A DNA stretch of 64,000 bases, taken from NCBI GenBank assembly GCA_035629025.1, contig DASPIU010000059.1, positions 62,001 to 126,000 of the forward strand. The letters are read 5' to 3'. Positions within the stretch are counted from its first letter, which is position 1, and each line of letters opens with the position of its first letter. This document shows, piece by piece, positions 1 through 7,998 of the stretch. Below the pieces are notes generated by a model. The model did no database searches. It was given only the letters and a program-made list of their open reading frames with translations, and had not been told where the DNA came from. The DNA comes from Stenotrophomonas_A sp035629025. Its GTDB lineage: Bacteria > Pseudomonadota > Gammaproteobacteria > Xanthomonadales > Xanthomonadaceae. The position numbers and the translations under genes were made by a program.

Positions 1-1796
1 TGGCGCGGCTGTATGCCGCTGGCGTGCGCATCGCCCACGGCGCGGATGAGTTCATCCAGCAATGCGAGCAGGCGCTGGCCGAGTCCGAAGCCGAGCGCGG
101 ACAGCGCATCGCGATACAGGACGGTCTCACCGCTTCAACCTCCTGGGACCGCACCGCCGAGGCGATCGCCGGCAAGATCATGCAGGCCGCCAGCGCCGGT
201 TTGAATCCGCGCGCCCGCGCCTACCTCGATGGCGAGCGCGTGGTGACCATGGGCGAGCCACCCGTGGAATGCCTCATTCTTGGCGCCGGGCCCACCGGCC
301 TGTCCGCGGCATACCATTATGGCGAGGGCAGCGTGCTGGTCGAGCGCGAACAGACCGTTGGCGGCTGGTGCCGGTCGATCCAGGACCAGGGCTTCCGCTT
401 CGATTACGCCGGCCACATCATGTTCTCCAACGACGAGGACGTGCTGCGCCTGTACACCACGCTGCTCGGCGACAACCTGCACTGGCAGAACCGCGAAGCC
501 TGGGTCTACAGCAAGGGCGTGCATACTCGCTATCCGTTCCAGGGCGCGCTGTATGGGCTGCCGCCTGCCGTGCTCAAGGAGTGCCTGGTCGGTGCGATTG
601 AAGCGCGGTATGGCGCGCTCGATGGCAGCGCTTCTGCTGCGCCTGCCGCACCGGCCTCGGCCACTGCCGCAGCCGCCCGCGCCGTGGTGCCAGCTGCCGC
701 GACTGGCTCGAAAGCAAGCGGACGTGCCCCGGACGATTGCTGCGCCGATGGCGGCGTGCCGACGCTGTGCAGCGCCAACGACAGCGGCGATTTGAATGAG
801 GCTTCCGCCGACAAGGTCGCCCCCTTCGCCCGACATGCTGGCCCGGCCAACTTCGAGGAGTTCATCTACCAGGTCTGGGGCGCTGGCGTCGCCAAGCATT
901 TCGCCGTGCCCTACAACCTCAAGCTGTGGACCGTGCCGTTGCGCGAAATCGAGACCTCGTGGCTGGGCGGCCGCGTGCCGCTGCCCAATCTGGAAGAGAT
1001 GATAGAGGGCGCGCTGCAACCCGTGCCGCCGCCGATGGGGCCGAACGCGCGCTTTGGCTATCCGTTGCAAGGCGGCTTCCAGGCACTGATGGATGGCTTC
1101 CTGCCGCATCTGAAGGGCTCGCTGATGTTGGGCCGCAGTGTCACCGCGATCTCGCCGCGGCGCCGCCAGGTCACCCTTTCCGATGGACGGCGCCTGCGCT
1201 GGCAGCACCTGGTCAGCACCCTGCCTTTGCCCGAGTTCGTGCGCCTGCTCGGCGACGAAGCGCCCGAGCGCGTACGCGCGGCAGCCGCGGCGCTGCGCCA
1301 TGTCTCCGTGCGCTGCGTGAACCTCGGCATCGGTCGCGAGAACCTGACCGACAAGCACTGGATCTACTACCCGGAAGCCACGGTGTTCCATCGCATCTTC
1401 GTCCAGGGCAATGCCAGCCCGCACAACAACCCGCCCGGCGGCTTCGGCCTGACCTGCGAGATCACCTACTCGCCGACCAAGCCGCTGCCGTGCGACGACG
1501 ATGCGTTGATCGAGCGCTGCATCCGCGAGTGCATCGAAGTGGGAATGTTCAACGCCGACGACCCGGTGCTCACCGCTTCGGTGGTCGACATGCCCTACGC
1601 CTATGTGCTCTACGACCATGCCCGCGCCGCCCGCGTCGAGACCATCCGCAGCTGGCTGGCGACGCATGACATCATCCTGGCTGGCCGCTACAGCGAGTGG
1701 GAGTACTACAACTCCGACCACGCCTTCCTTGCCGGACGTCGCGCGGCCAGCCAGGTGCGGGCCAGCGGCAGCGCCCGCCAGGCCAGTTCGACATGA
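1..1796 (+). CDS. Glycosyltransferase C-terminus fused to FAD/NAD(P)-binding oxidoreductase (5' truncated)
   Basis: The reading frame is open to the left window edge (first whole codon at base 3), so the N-terminus is missing. The first ~70 residues (LYAAGVRIAHGADEF...SWDRTAEAI) resemble the last helices of a GT4-type glycosyltransferase. A Rossmann FAD motif GAGPTGLSAAY follows at about base 282, then VEREQTVGGWCRS, RYPFQG and a C-terminal YSEWEYYNSDHAF, as in the UDP-galactopyranose mutase / protoporphyrinogen-oxidase-like amine oxidase superfamily. An Ala-rich, low-complexity insert of about 75 residues (bases ~621-848) interrupts the oxidoreductase domain. The stop overlaps the start of galE by 4 bp (ATGA), so the two genes are probably cotranscribed and act in nucleotide-sugar or surface-polysaccharide synthesis. 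The reaction itself cannot be read from the sequence. Confidence 0.75.
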   Translation, partial: ARLYAAGVRIAHGADEFIQQCEQALAESEAERGQRIAIQDGLTASTSWDRTAEAIAGKIMQAASAGLNPRARAYLDGERVVTMGEPPVECLILGAGPTGLSAAYHYGEGSVLVEREQTVGGWCRSIQDQGFRFDYAGHIMFSNDEDVLRLYTTLLGDNLHWQNREAWVYSKGVHTRYPFQGALYGLPPAVLKECLVGAIEARYGALDGSASAAPAAPASATAAAARAVVPAAATGSKASGRAPDDCCADGGVPTLCSANDSGDLNEASADKVAPFARHAGPANFEEFIYQVWGAGVAKHFAVPYNLKLWTVPLREIETSWLGGRVPLPNLEEMIEGALQPVPPPMGPNARFGYPLQGGFQALMDGFLPHLKGSLMLGRSVTAISPRRRQVTLSDGRRLRWQHLVSTLPLPEFVRLLGDEAPERVRAAAAALRHVSVRCVNLGIGRENLTDKHWIYYPEATVFHRIFVQGNASPHNNPPGGFGLTCEITYSPTKPLPCDDDALIERCIRECIEVGMFNADDPVLTASVVDMPYAYVLYDHARAARVETIRSWLATHDIILAGRYSEWEYYNSDHAFLAGRRAASQVRASGSARQASST

Positions 1797-2866
1797 GCCG
1801 GCTACCTCCACCGCTCCCGCGCTGGGACAGACCGGTCACGCGCCCGGTCCTGGTCACTGGCGGCACCGGCTACATCGGCTCGCACACCTGCGCCTGCCTG
1901 CAGGCCGCGGGTTATCAGGTGCTGATCGTCGATGATCTGAGCAACAGCGAGCGCGCCGTGGTCACGGCCATAGCCGGGATCAGCGGCTGCCGTCCGCTGT
2001 TCGAGGAAGCCGACGTACGCGACCTCGCCCGGATGGAAGCCATTGTCGATCACTACCAGCCGATGGCCACCATCCACTTCGCGGGGGTCAAATCGGTGGC
2101 CGAATCCGCGCGCGCGCCGTTGAAGTACTACGACGTCAACGTCGCCGGTTCCGTGGCGCTGCTGCGTGCGCTGGCCCGCAGCGGCCCGCCCTGCGTGGTG
2201 TTCAGTTCGTCGGCCACCGTGTATGGCGAACCCGACAGTCTGCCCCTGCGCGAGGACCACCCACTGCGCCCGGCCAGCGCCTATGGCCGCAGCAAGATGA
2301 TGGTGGAGCAGATGCTGTGCGATGTCTGCGCCGCCGACCCATTGTCGCGGGTGATCGCGCTGCGCTATTTCAACCCGGTCGGTGCGCACCCGGGCGGTAC
2401 CCTGGGCGAATCGCCGCGCGGCATGCCGGAAAACCTGATGCCGTACCTGGGCCGCGTGGCCTGCGGCGCCAGCCCGCACCTGAGCGTGTTCGGCAACAAC
2501 TATCCCACGCCCGACGGCACCTGCATCCGCGACTACGTGCATGTCATGGACCTGGCCGAAGCGCATGTTTCCGCGCTGCGCCTGGCCTTGCGCAGGCCGG
2601 GGTACCAGGTGGTCAACATCGGCACCGGGGTCGGCGTGTCCGTGCTGGAACTGATCGAAGCCTACGCGGTCGCTTGCGGGCACGCGCTGCCGTACCAGAT
2701 CGTCGCCAGGCGCGCGGGCGATGTGGCCTGCTACTACGCCGATCCTCATGCCGCCGAGGACATGCTCGGCTGGACGGCGCAACGTGGCTTGCAACAGATG
2801 TGTGCGGACGCGCATCGGCACGCCATGGGCCACGCAACAGGCACGGACGCAACGACGACGCATTGA
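1793..2866 (+). CDS. galE: UDP-glucose 4-epimerase
   Basis: Extended SDR that interconverts UDP-glucose and UDP-galactose in the cytoplasm, supplying galactose for surface polysaccharide. The protein has 357 residues, close to the usual ~340. The NAD-binding GGTGYIGSH lies near the N-terminus; SSSATVYG and YGRSK give the Ser-Tyr-Lys catalytic set; YFNPVGAH and RDYVHVMDLAEAH are GalE hallmarks. The start is the ATG of the ATGA overlap with the preceding gene; an upstream in-frame start at 1697 would add a non-homologous Arg/Pro-rich leader and is not used. The gene converges on cydB, with only a short intergenic space. Confidence 0.95.
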   Translation: MSRLPPPLPRWDRPVTRPVLVTGGTGYIGSHTCACLQAAGYQVLIVDDLSNSERAVVTAIAGISGCRPLFEEADVRDLARMEAIVDHYQPMATIHFAGVKSVAESARAPLKYYDVNVAGSVALLRALARSGPPCVVFSSSATVYGEPDSLPLREDHPLRPASAYGRSKMMVEQMLCDVCAADPLSRVIALRYFNPVGAHPGGTLGESPRGMPENLMPYLGRVACGASPHLSVFGNNYPTPDGTCIRDYVHVMDLAEAHVSALRLALRRPGYQVVNIGTGVGVSVLELIEAYAVACGHALPYQIVARRAGDVACYYADPHAAEDMLGWTAQRGLQQMCADAHRHAMGHATGTDATTTH

Positions 2867-2903
2867 TGCAACCGGCAGCTTCGTGCAGTGCTGCACGCCT
2901 TGC

Positions 2904-3920
2904 TCAGTGGTGGTAGCCCTGCCCGGCTGCCACCTTGCCGCGGAACACCCGGTACGACCACACCGTGTAACCGAGGATCAGCGGCAGCAGCACCACCAGA
3001 CCCACCAGGGTGAACATCTGCGAGGAGCGCGGCGCCGCCGCTTCCCAGATCGTGTAGACCGGCGGCACCAGATACGGCCACATGCCGATCACCAGTCCGA
3101 TGAAGCCAAGCACGAACAAGGCCAGCGCCAGCAGGAACGGGCGCAGGTCCGAGCGTCGCGCGCCGATCGACTGCCACAGCCCGATGCCGGCCGCTACCGC
3201 CAGCAGCGGCACCGGCGACAGCCACCAGAACGCGCCATCGGCGAACCAGCGTTCCATCACCCGCGACTGCAACGACGGCAGCCACGCACTGACCAGCCCC
3301 ATGAAGGCCAACACCGCCATCGCCAGTGGGCGGGCGAAGGCGCGCGCGAACTGCTGAGTGTTGCCCTCGGTCTTGAGGACGATCCAGGTGCTGCCCAGCA
3401 ACGCATAACCGACCACCACCGCCACCCCGGTCAGCATCGGGAACGGACCGAACCAGGCCCAGGCACCGGGATGGGCGCGCCCCTCCGCCAGCGGCAGGCC
3501 CTGCACCAGCGCACCCAGCATCACCCCTTGCGCGAAGGCGGCCAGGACCGAGCCGGCGGCAAAGGCCACCGTCCACAGCCGGCGCGAACGCTGTGCCTTG
3601 AAACGGAATTCAAAGGCGACGCCGCGAAACACCAGTGCCATCACCATCAGCAGCACCGGCAGGTACAGCGAAGACAGCAGCAGCGCATATGCCTTCGGAA
3701 ACGCGGCAAACAGGCCGGCGCCGCCGAGCACCAGCCAGGTCTCGTTGCCGTCCCAGATCGGCGCGGCGGTATTCATCATCAGGTCCACTTCGGCTTCGTC
3801 GCGGGCAAACGGCGCCAGCACGCCGATCCCCAGCACAAAGCCATCCAGCACCACATACATCAGCACACCGAAGCCGATGATCGCGAACCAGGCCACCGGC
3901 AACCAGGTCGATACGTCCAT
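2904..3920 (-). CDS. cydB: Cytochrome bd-type quinol oxidase subunit II (CioB-like)
   Basis: Second membrane subunit of a bd-type terminal oxidase. It has 338 residues and a typical CydB start (MDVSTWLPVAWFAIIGFGVLMYVVLDGFVLGIGVL), with the conserved NGNETWLV-like segment here reading WDGNETWLVLGGAGLFAAFPKAYA. About eight to nine hydrophobic segments follow. The ATG overlaps the cydA stop by one base (TGATG), so translation is coupled. A longer in-frame extension upstream runs over cydA in another frame and is discarded. The 37-bp gap to convergent galE holds only a small hairpin. No cydX-like small ORF was found after it. Confidence 0.95.
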   Translation of the reverse strand: MDVSTWLPVAWFAIIGFGVLMYVVLDGFVLGIGVLAPFARDEAEVDLMMNTAAPIWDGNETWLVLGGAGLFAAFPKAYALLLSSLYLPVLLMVMALVFRGVAFEFRFKAQRSRRLWTVAFAAGSVLAAFAQGVMLGALVQGLPLAEGRAHPGAWAWFGPFPMLTGVAVVVGYALLGSTWIVLKTEGNTQQFARAFARPLAMAVLAFMGLVSAWLPSLQSRVMERWFADGAFWWLSPVPLLAVAAGIGLWQSIGARRSDLRPFLLALALFVLGFIGLVIGMWPYLVPPVYTIWEAAAPRSSQMFTLVGLVVLLPLILGYTVWSYRVFRGKVAAGQGYHH

Positions 3921-5320
3921 CACGCGCCTCCATCGATCGGTTCGTCGGCGCCGGACAGTGGCCGCGCCGGCGTGCGTTCGCCACCGTCCATGTCCGGCCC
4001 GTCGGTAGTGGGCCGAGGTCCGTGACGCACGATCTTGGCCAGATACCAGATGCCCCAGCCAAACACGAACGCATAACCGGCCACGTACACCGCCAGCGAG
4101 AAGGCAGTCATTGCCGTGGACTGCCCACCCACCGCGTCGGCGGTGCGCAGCACGCCATGGATCACCCAGGGCTGCCGCCCGATCTCGGTGACGAACCAGC
4201 CGCTGACCAGGGCGATGAAACCGGCCGGCAGCATCCAGCGCCATGCACGGATCAGCCAGCGCCATTGCAGCAGCTTGCCGCGCCACCAGGCAAACGCCGA
4301 TACCCACGCCAGCAGCAGCATTGCCACGCCCAGCCCGACCATGATCCGGAAGGCGAAGAACACCGGCAGCACCGGCGGCCGGTCCGCTGCCGGTACCGCG
4401 GTCAAGGGCTCGATGCGGCCTTCCAGGCTATGGGTCAGCACCACGCTGCCCAGGCGCGGCACCGCGACCTCGTAGCGATTGCGTTCGGCGGCCGCGTCCG
4501 GCAGCGCGAACAGCACCAGTGGCATGCCCTCGCCCGCCGCGTCGTCATGCCAATGCGCTTCCAGTGCGGCGATCTTGACCGGCTGGTGCTTGAGCGTGTT
4601 CAGGCCATGCAGGTCGCCGGCGATGATCTGCAGCGGCACGGTGATGGCAGCAAAGGCAATGGCCAGCTTGAACATGCGCAGCGCCGCATCGCGATGCTGG
4701 CCGCGATGCAGGTACCACGCGCTGACCCCGCCGACCACGAAGCAGGTGGTGATGAACGAGGCCAGCGTCATGTGCACCAGACGATATGGGAAGGACGGGT
4801 TGAAGATCACCTGCGTCCAGTCGCGTGGTTCGATGATGCCCTTGACCATCTCGTAGCCAGCCGGCGTATGCAGCCAGCTGTTGGAGGCCAGAATCCAGAA
4901 CGTGGAGAACAGCGTGCCCAGCGCCACCATGCAGGTGGACAGGAAATGCAGGCGCTCGGAAATGCGCCCCCAGCCAAACATCATCACGCCGAGGAAGCTG
5001 GCTTCCAGGAAGAACGCGGTCAGCACCTCGTAGCTGAGCAGCGGCCCGATGATGCTGCCGGCCACCTGGCTCAGCCCCGGCCAGTTGGCGCCGATCTGGA
5101 ACGCCATGACGATGCCGCTGACCACGCCCATGCCAAAGGACACGGCAAAGAGCTTCTGCCAGAAGAAGTACAGCTCCTTCCACACCAGCAGGTGGGTGCG
5201 CAGCCAGCGCCACTCCAGGAAGGCCAGCCAACTCGCCAGACCAATGGTGAAGGCCGGGAACAGGACGTGGAAGGTGATGACGAACCCGAACTGGATGCGG
5301 GACAGCAGCAGGGCGTCCAT
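3920..5320 (-). CDS. cydA: Cytochrome bd-type quinol oxidase subunit I (CioA-like)
   Basis: Haem-bearing subunit that oxidises quinol and reduces O2 to water without a copper centre. The protein has 466 residues. Visible hallmarks are the N-terminal haem ligand region VITFHVLFPAF (His18), GIVMAFQIGANWPG, the LEASFLG segment, and GRQPW near residue 381. The periplasmic Q loop is short, which fits the cyanide-insensitive CioA branch better than the long-loop E. coli CydA. It is first in a two-gene operon with cydB. Upstream lies the end of the PepSY/reductase operon, separated by an inverted repeat. As a copper-free oxidase beside two copper-linked clusters it may serve when haem-copper oxidases are impaired; that is inference. 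Confidence 0.95.
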   Translation of the reverse strand: MDALLLSRIQFGFVITFHVLFPAFTIGLASWLAFLEWRWLRTHLLVWKELYFFWQKLFAVSFGMGVVSGIVMAFQIGANWPGLSQVAGSIIGPLLSYEVLTAFFLEASFLGVMMFGWGRISERLHFLSTCMVALGTLFSTFWILASNSWLHTPAGYEMVKGIIEPRDWTQVIFNPSFPYRLVHMTLASFITTCFVVGGVSAWYLHRGQHRDAALRMFKLAIAFAAITVPLQIIAGDLHGLNTLKHQPVKIAALEAHWHDDAAGEGMPLVLFALPDAAAERNRYEVAVPRLGSVVLTHSLEGRIEPLTAVPAADRPPVLPVFFAFRIMVGLGVAMLLLAWVSAFAWWRGKLLQWRWLIRAWRWMLPAGFIALVSGWFVTEIGRQPWVIHGVLRTADAVGGQSTAMTAFSLAVYVAGYAFVFGWGIWYLAKIVRHGPRPTTDGPDMDGGERTPARPLSGADEPIDGGA

Positions 5321-5339
5321 GGTGGCCTTGCCTGGCGCT

Positions 5340-5402
5340 CCGGCGTGGATGCGGGACGCCGACTATTACCCCCGCGGGGTGAAAGCCGTGCATCCACGCC
5401 GG
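5340..5402. terminator. Inverted repeat between reductase operon and cydAB
   Basis: Two perfect 13-bp arms (5340-5352 and 5390-5402, CCGGCGTGGATGC and its complement) enclose 37 bases that contain a smaller CCCGCGGGG palindrome. It sits between the stop of the reductase gene (5425) and the start of cydA (5320). It could end transcription of the upstream operon or act in the cydA leader. There is no T-run, so the terminator role is uncertain. Confidence 0.4.
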
Positions 5403-5424
5403 TCAGGTCCGCTGCGAGCCGCGG

Positions 5425-7251
5425 TCAAATCTTGAAGTCGTCGAACCTCACTTGATCTTCCGCCACCCCCAGGCGGGCCAGCAGGCGGCGTGTGGCGCTC
5501 AGCATCACCGGCGGACCACACACATAGAAATCACAATCCTGCAACGCCGGATGGCTGCGCAGCAGCCTTTCGTGCGCCACCTCATGCACCAGTCCCGGCA
5601 GCGCGTCACCATGATCCTCCTGCGCCTGATCAGAGAGCACCAGGTGCCAGCTGAATCCGGGATTGCGTGCGGCCAGCTCCGCCATCTCCTCCACGTACGG
5701 CGCTTCGCGCCGGCTGCGTGCGCCGTACCAGAAGTGGATGCGCTCGCGCGCACCGGATGCGAGCAGGCTGTGGATCATCGCCCGCAATGGCGCCATGCCG
5801 GCCCCGCCACCGATGAAGATTTTCTCGCGGCCGCCAGCGCGGATGGCGAAATCGCCGAACGGGCCGCTGAAACGCACCGGGTCGCCAGCGCGCAAGGTGT
5901 AGAGGTAACTCGAACCCCGCCCAGGAGCGTGCGAGCGTTTGCTCTGCTGGCCCGGATTGAAGCGCACCAGCAGCGTGAGCCGGCCCGATGCGGCATCCAC
6001 CGGCGCAGCCAGCGAATAGGAACGGCGCAGCGGTTCGGGATTGCGCAGCGCCGCTGGCAACACCAGCGCGGCCCAGTCATGCCGATGCTGCTCCGGGCAC
6101 ACCAGGCGCTCACGCGGCACCAGATACTTGGGCACGTGCACTTGCAGGTAGGCGCCTGGCTGGAACCGCGAAAGCAGCGACGGTTCCGTCTTCAGCACGA
6201 TCTCGCGCAGGAACGGTGTCACCGCGGTGACCTGTTCGACCGCGGCCGTCTGCTGCCGCCACAGGTTCGCGCCGCCGGCCGCCTCCACCTGCAGCGTCGA
6301 TCTCACCGGCAGGTTGCAGGCCAGGCGGAAGCCCATCTTCAATTGCGACGCACTGAGCTGGGCGCGATCGGCGGGGGTCGGCCGCGCCGGCGTGCCACGC
6401 ACCCGCACGGCGCACAGGCCACAGCTCTGCCCACCACCGCAGTTGGACGGCAGGTTCAGACCTTCGCGCGCCAGCGCCCGGTAGACCGTCTCTCCCTTGG
6501 GCGCGGCCAGACGGCGCAGCAGTTGCCCATCGGGGGAGAAGACGCTCAAGGCCTGCCTGCCGCGCCAGCGCCGTGGCACGAAGTCGGCCAGGCGGAAGCT
6601 CGCCAGCAGCAGCCACATGCCGGTGAGCGCGATCCACAACCCGCCCACCCCCGCGCCGATCACCAGCGGGTTGTTGAAGTTGCTGCGCTCGGCGTAGTCC
6701 ATGATGTGCAGCATCCAGAACAGATCGAACAGCCGCCACGTCCGATTGCGATGCGCCAGCACCTCGCCGCTCTGCGCCGACAGGTAGACGCTGGTCTGCT
6801 CGGCATCGCTGAAGTCGACGCGCCACAACGGTCCGTCATGGTCGCGCACCTCGGCCGAGTCGCCCAGTTGCTGCGGAGGCAGCGGCTTGCCGGGACCGGT
6901 GTACGAGGCCCGCGCGATCGCCGCGGCAAGCGCGGCGTCGATGCGCACGGCCGCGCCGGAACGCGCGTCGAACAGTTGCATTCCTTGCGCCATCGCAACC
7001 TGATAGACCGGCGTGTCCAGCAGCCAACCACTGCCGACCGAGTGCGCAGCGGATGCACCCAGCACGGCCGCCGGCGGCAGTACATCGCGTGGCCAGGCTG
7101 GCGCGGCATCGGCGTGCGCGCGGAACTCGTGCCCCTGTACCCGCTCGTGGTCAAGCAGCGCCATCCCCGCGCCGCTGGCCATCCACAGTACCAGCTGCAG
7201 CCCGATCAGCAGGCCCAGCCATTTGTGCAGGCTTCGCATCCAGGGGGTCAT
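5425..7251 (-). CDS. PepSY-domain membrane protein fused to 2Fe-2S ferredoxin and FAD/NAD reductase
   Basis: A 608-residue inner-membrane flavoreductase. Residues ~1-230 are a PepSY-type module with an N-terminal membrane anchor (LHKWLGLLIGLQLVLW) and a second segment around 197-220. Residues ~234-325 are a plant-type ferredoxin domain with cysteines C271, C277, C280 and C312. The rest is a ferredoxin-NADP reductase fold: FAD motif RRSYSLA at ~409, nucleotide motif IGGGAGMAPLRAM at ~480, and CGPPVM near 575. The electron-transfer half resembles NqrF or phenol-hydroxylase reductase. It could pass NAD(P)H electrons across or to the membrane, for example to reduce an imported metal chelate. The start overlaps the preceding PepSY gene by 4 bp. 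The substrate is unknown. Confidence 0.85.
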   Translation of the reverse strand: MTPWMRSLHKWLGLLIGLQLVLWMASGAGMALLDHERVQGHEFRAHADAAPAWPRDVLPPAAVLGASAAHSVGSGWLLDTPVYQVAMAQGMQLFDARSGAAVRIDAALAAAIARASYTGPGKPLPPQQLGDSAEVRDHDGPLWRVDFSDAEQTSVYLSAQSGEVLAHRNRTWRLFDLFWMLHIMDYAERSNFNNPLVIGAGVGGLWIALTGMWLLLASFRLADFVPRRWRGRQALSVFSPDGQLLRRLAAPKGETVYRALAREGLNLPSNCGGGQSCGLCAVRVRGTPARPTPADRAQLSASQLKMGFRLACNLPVRSTLQVEAAGGANLWRQQTAAVEQVTAVTPFLREIVLKTEPSLLSRFQPGAYLQVHVPKYLVPRERLVCPEQHRHDWAALVLPAALRNPEPLRRSYSLAAPVDAASGRLTLLVRFNPGQQSKRSHAPGRGSSYLYTLRAGDPVRFSGPFGDFAIRAGGREKIFIGGGAGMAPLRAMIHSLLASGARERIHFWYGARSRREAPYVEEMAELAARNPGFSWHLVLSDQAQEDHGDALPGLVHEVAHERLLRSHPALQDCDFYVCGPPVMLSATRRLLARLGVAEDQVRFDDFKI

Positions 7252-7940
7252 CGCGCCGGCCTCCTGCGAAAGCTGAAGTACAGCAGCCAGGCGCCGCTCA
7301 ACACGAACAGCAGGCCACTGATCGCCGCCACGCGCAGCAGCGGATTATTGACGTCGCTGCGCGTGTCGTAGTCCATGATGTGGAACATCCAGAGAAAGTC
7401 GAACCAGCGCCACAGGCTGTGCCGGCGCGCCAGCAGTTCGCCGTTGTCGGGCGACAGGTACAGCGTGGTCTGGCCACGATCGGCGAAGTGCACGGCCCAC
7501 ATCGGCACCGGGCGCGTGACCACTTCCTGCGGCGCGCGGGTCACCAGTTCCGCGGCGCGAACCACGCCATCGCCCTGGTAGAGCGCGGTCGCCACGGCAA
7601 TGGCATCGGCGCGCTCGAGCGGGCTGATCTGCGCGCCGGTCGCCGCGTCCACCAGTGCCGATCGCCCGCCGGTCTGCAGCTCGTAGACCTCACGGCCCAG
7701 CAGCCGCTTCAGCTTCAGCGCGGTCAAGCCGGGATAGCGCTGATGCAGCGCATCCGCTTCGATCCGCGCGGTGGCGGCCTGCAGTGGCTTGCCGCGCACA
7801 TGCGCCAGGTGGTCGCCGTGAATGATCTCCAGCGGCACCACCGTCATGTATACCCCGCTGATCATCCACAGCAGCGCCTGCACGCCCATGATCAAGCCGA
7901 TCCACTTGTGGAGGGATCGCGCCCTGAATGCTGCTTTCAT
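7248..7940 (-). CDS. PepSY-associated transmembrane protein
   Basis: A 230-residue membrane protein homologous to the N-terminal third of the next gene. It has an N-terminal anchor (SLHKWIGLIMGVQALLWMISGVYM), a periplasmic PepSY-like region, the shared WRWFDFLWMFHIMDY segment, and a C-terminal membrane helix (ISGLLFVLSGAWLLYFSF). The ATG at 7940 is preferred; an upstream in-frame start would overlap the receptor gene. PepSY-TM proteins next to TonB receptors are often linked to siderophore or metal reduction. The tandem arrangement (a free PepSY protein plus a PepSY-reductase fusion) suggests the two form one membrane complex. That role is inferred. Confidence 0.85.
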   Translation of the reverse strand: MKAAFRARSLHKWIGLIMGVQALLWMISGVYMTVVPLEIIHGDHLAHVRGKPLQAATARIEADALHQRYPGLTALKLKRLLGREVYELQTGGRSALVDAATGAQISPLERADAIAVATALYQGDGVVRAAELVTRAPQEVVTRPVPMWAVHFADRGQTTLYLSPDNGELLARRHSLWRWFDFLWMFHIMDYDTRSDVNNPLLRVAAISGLLFVLSGAWLLYFSFRRRPAR

Positions 7941-7998
7941 GTCTGTTCCCGAAAGGTTGCAGTGCCCCGCCGGCCTCCTGCCGGCGGGAGCGGGAGGC

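Noticed and set aside
2882..2897. Hairpin CGTGCAG-TG-CTGCACG between galE and cydB as terminator
   Set aside because: Only 7-bp arms with a 2-base loop and no T-run; too weak to report as a feature.
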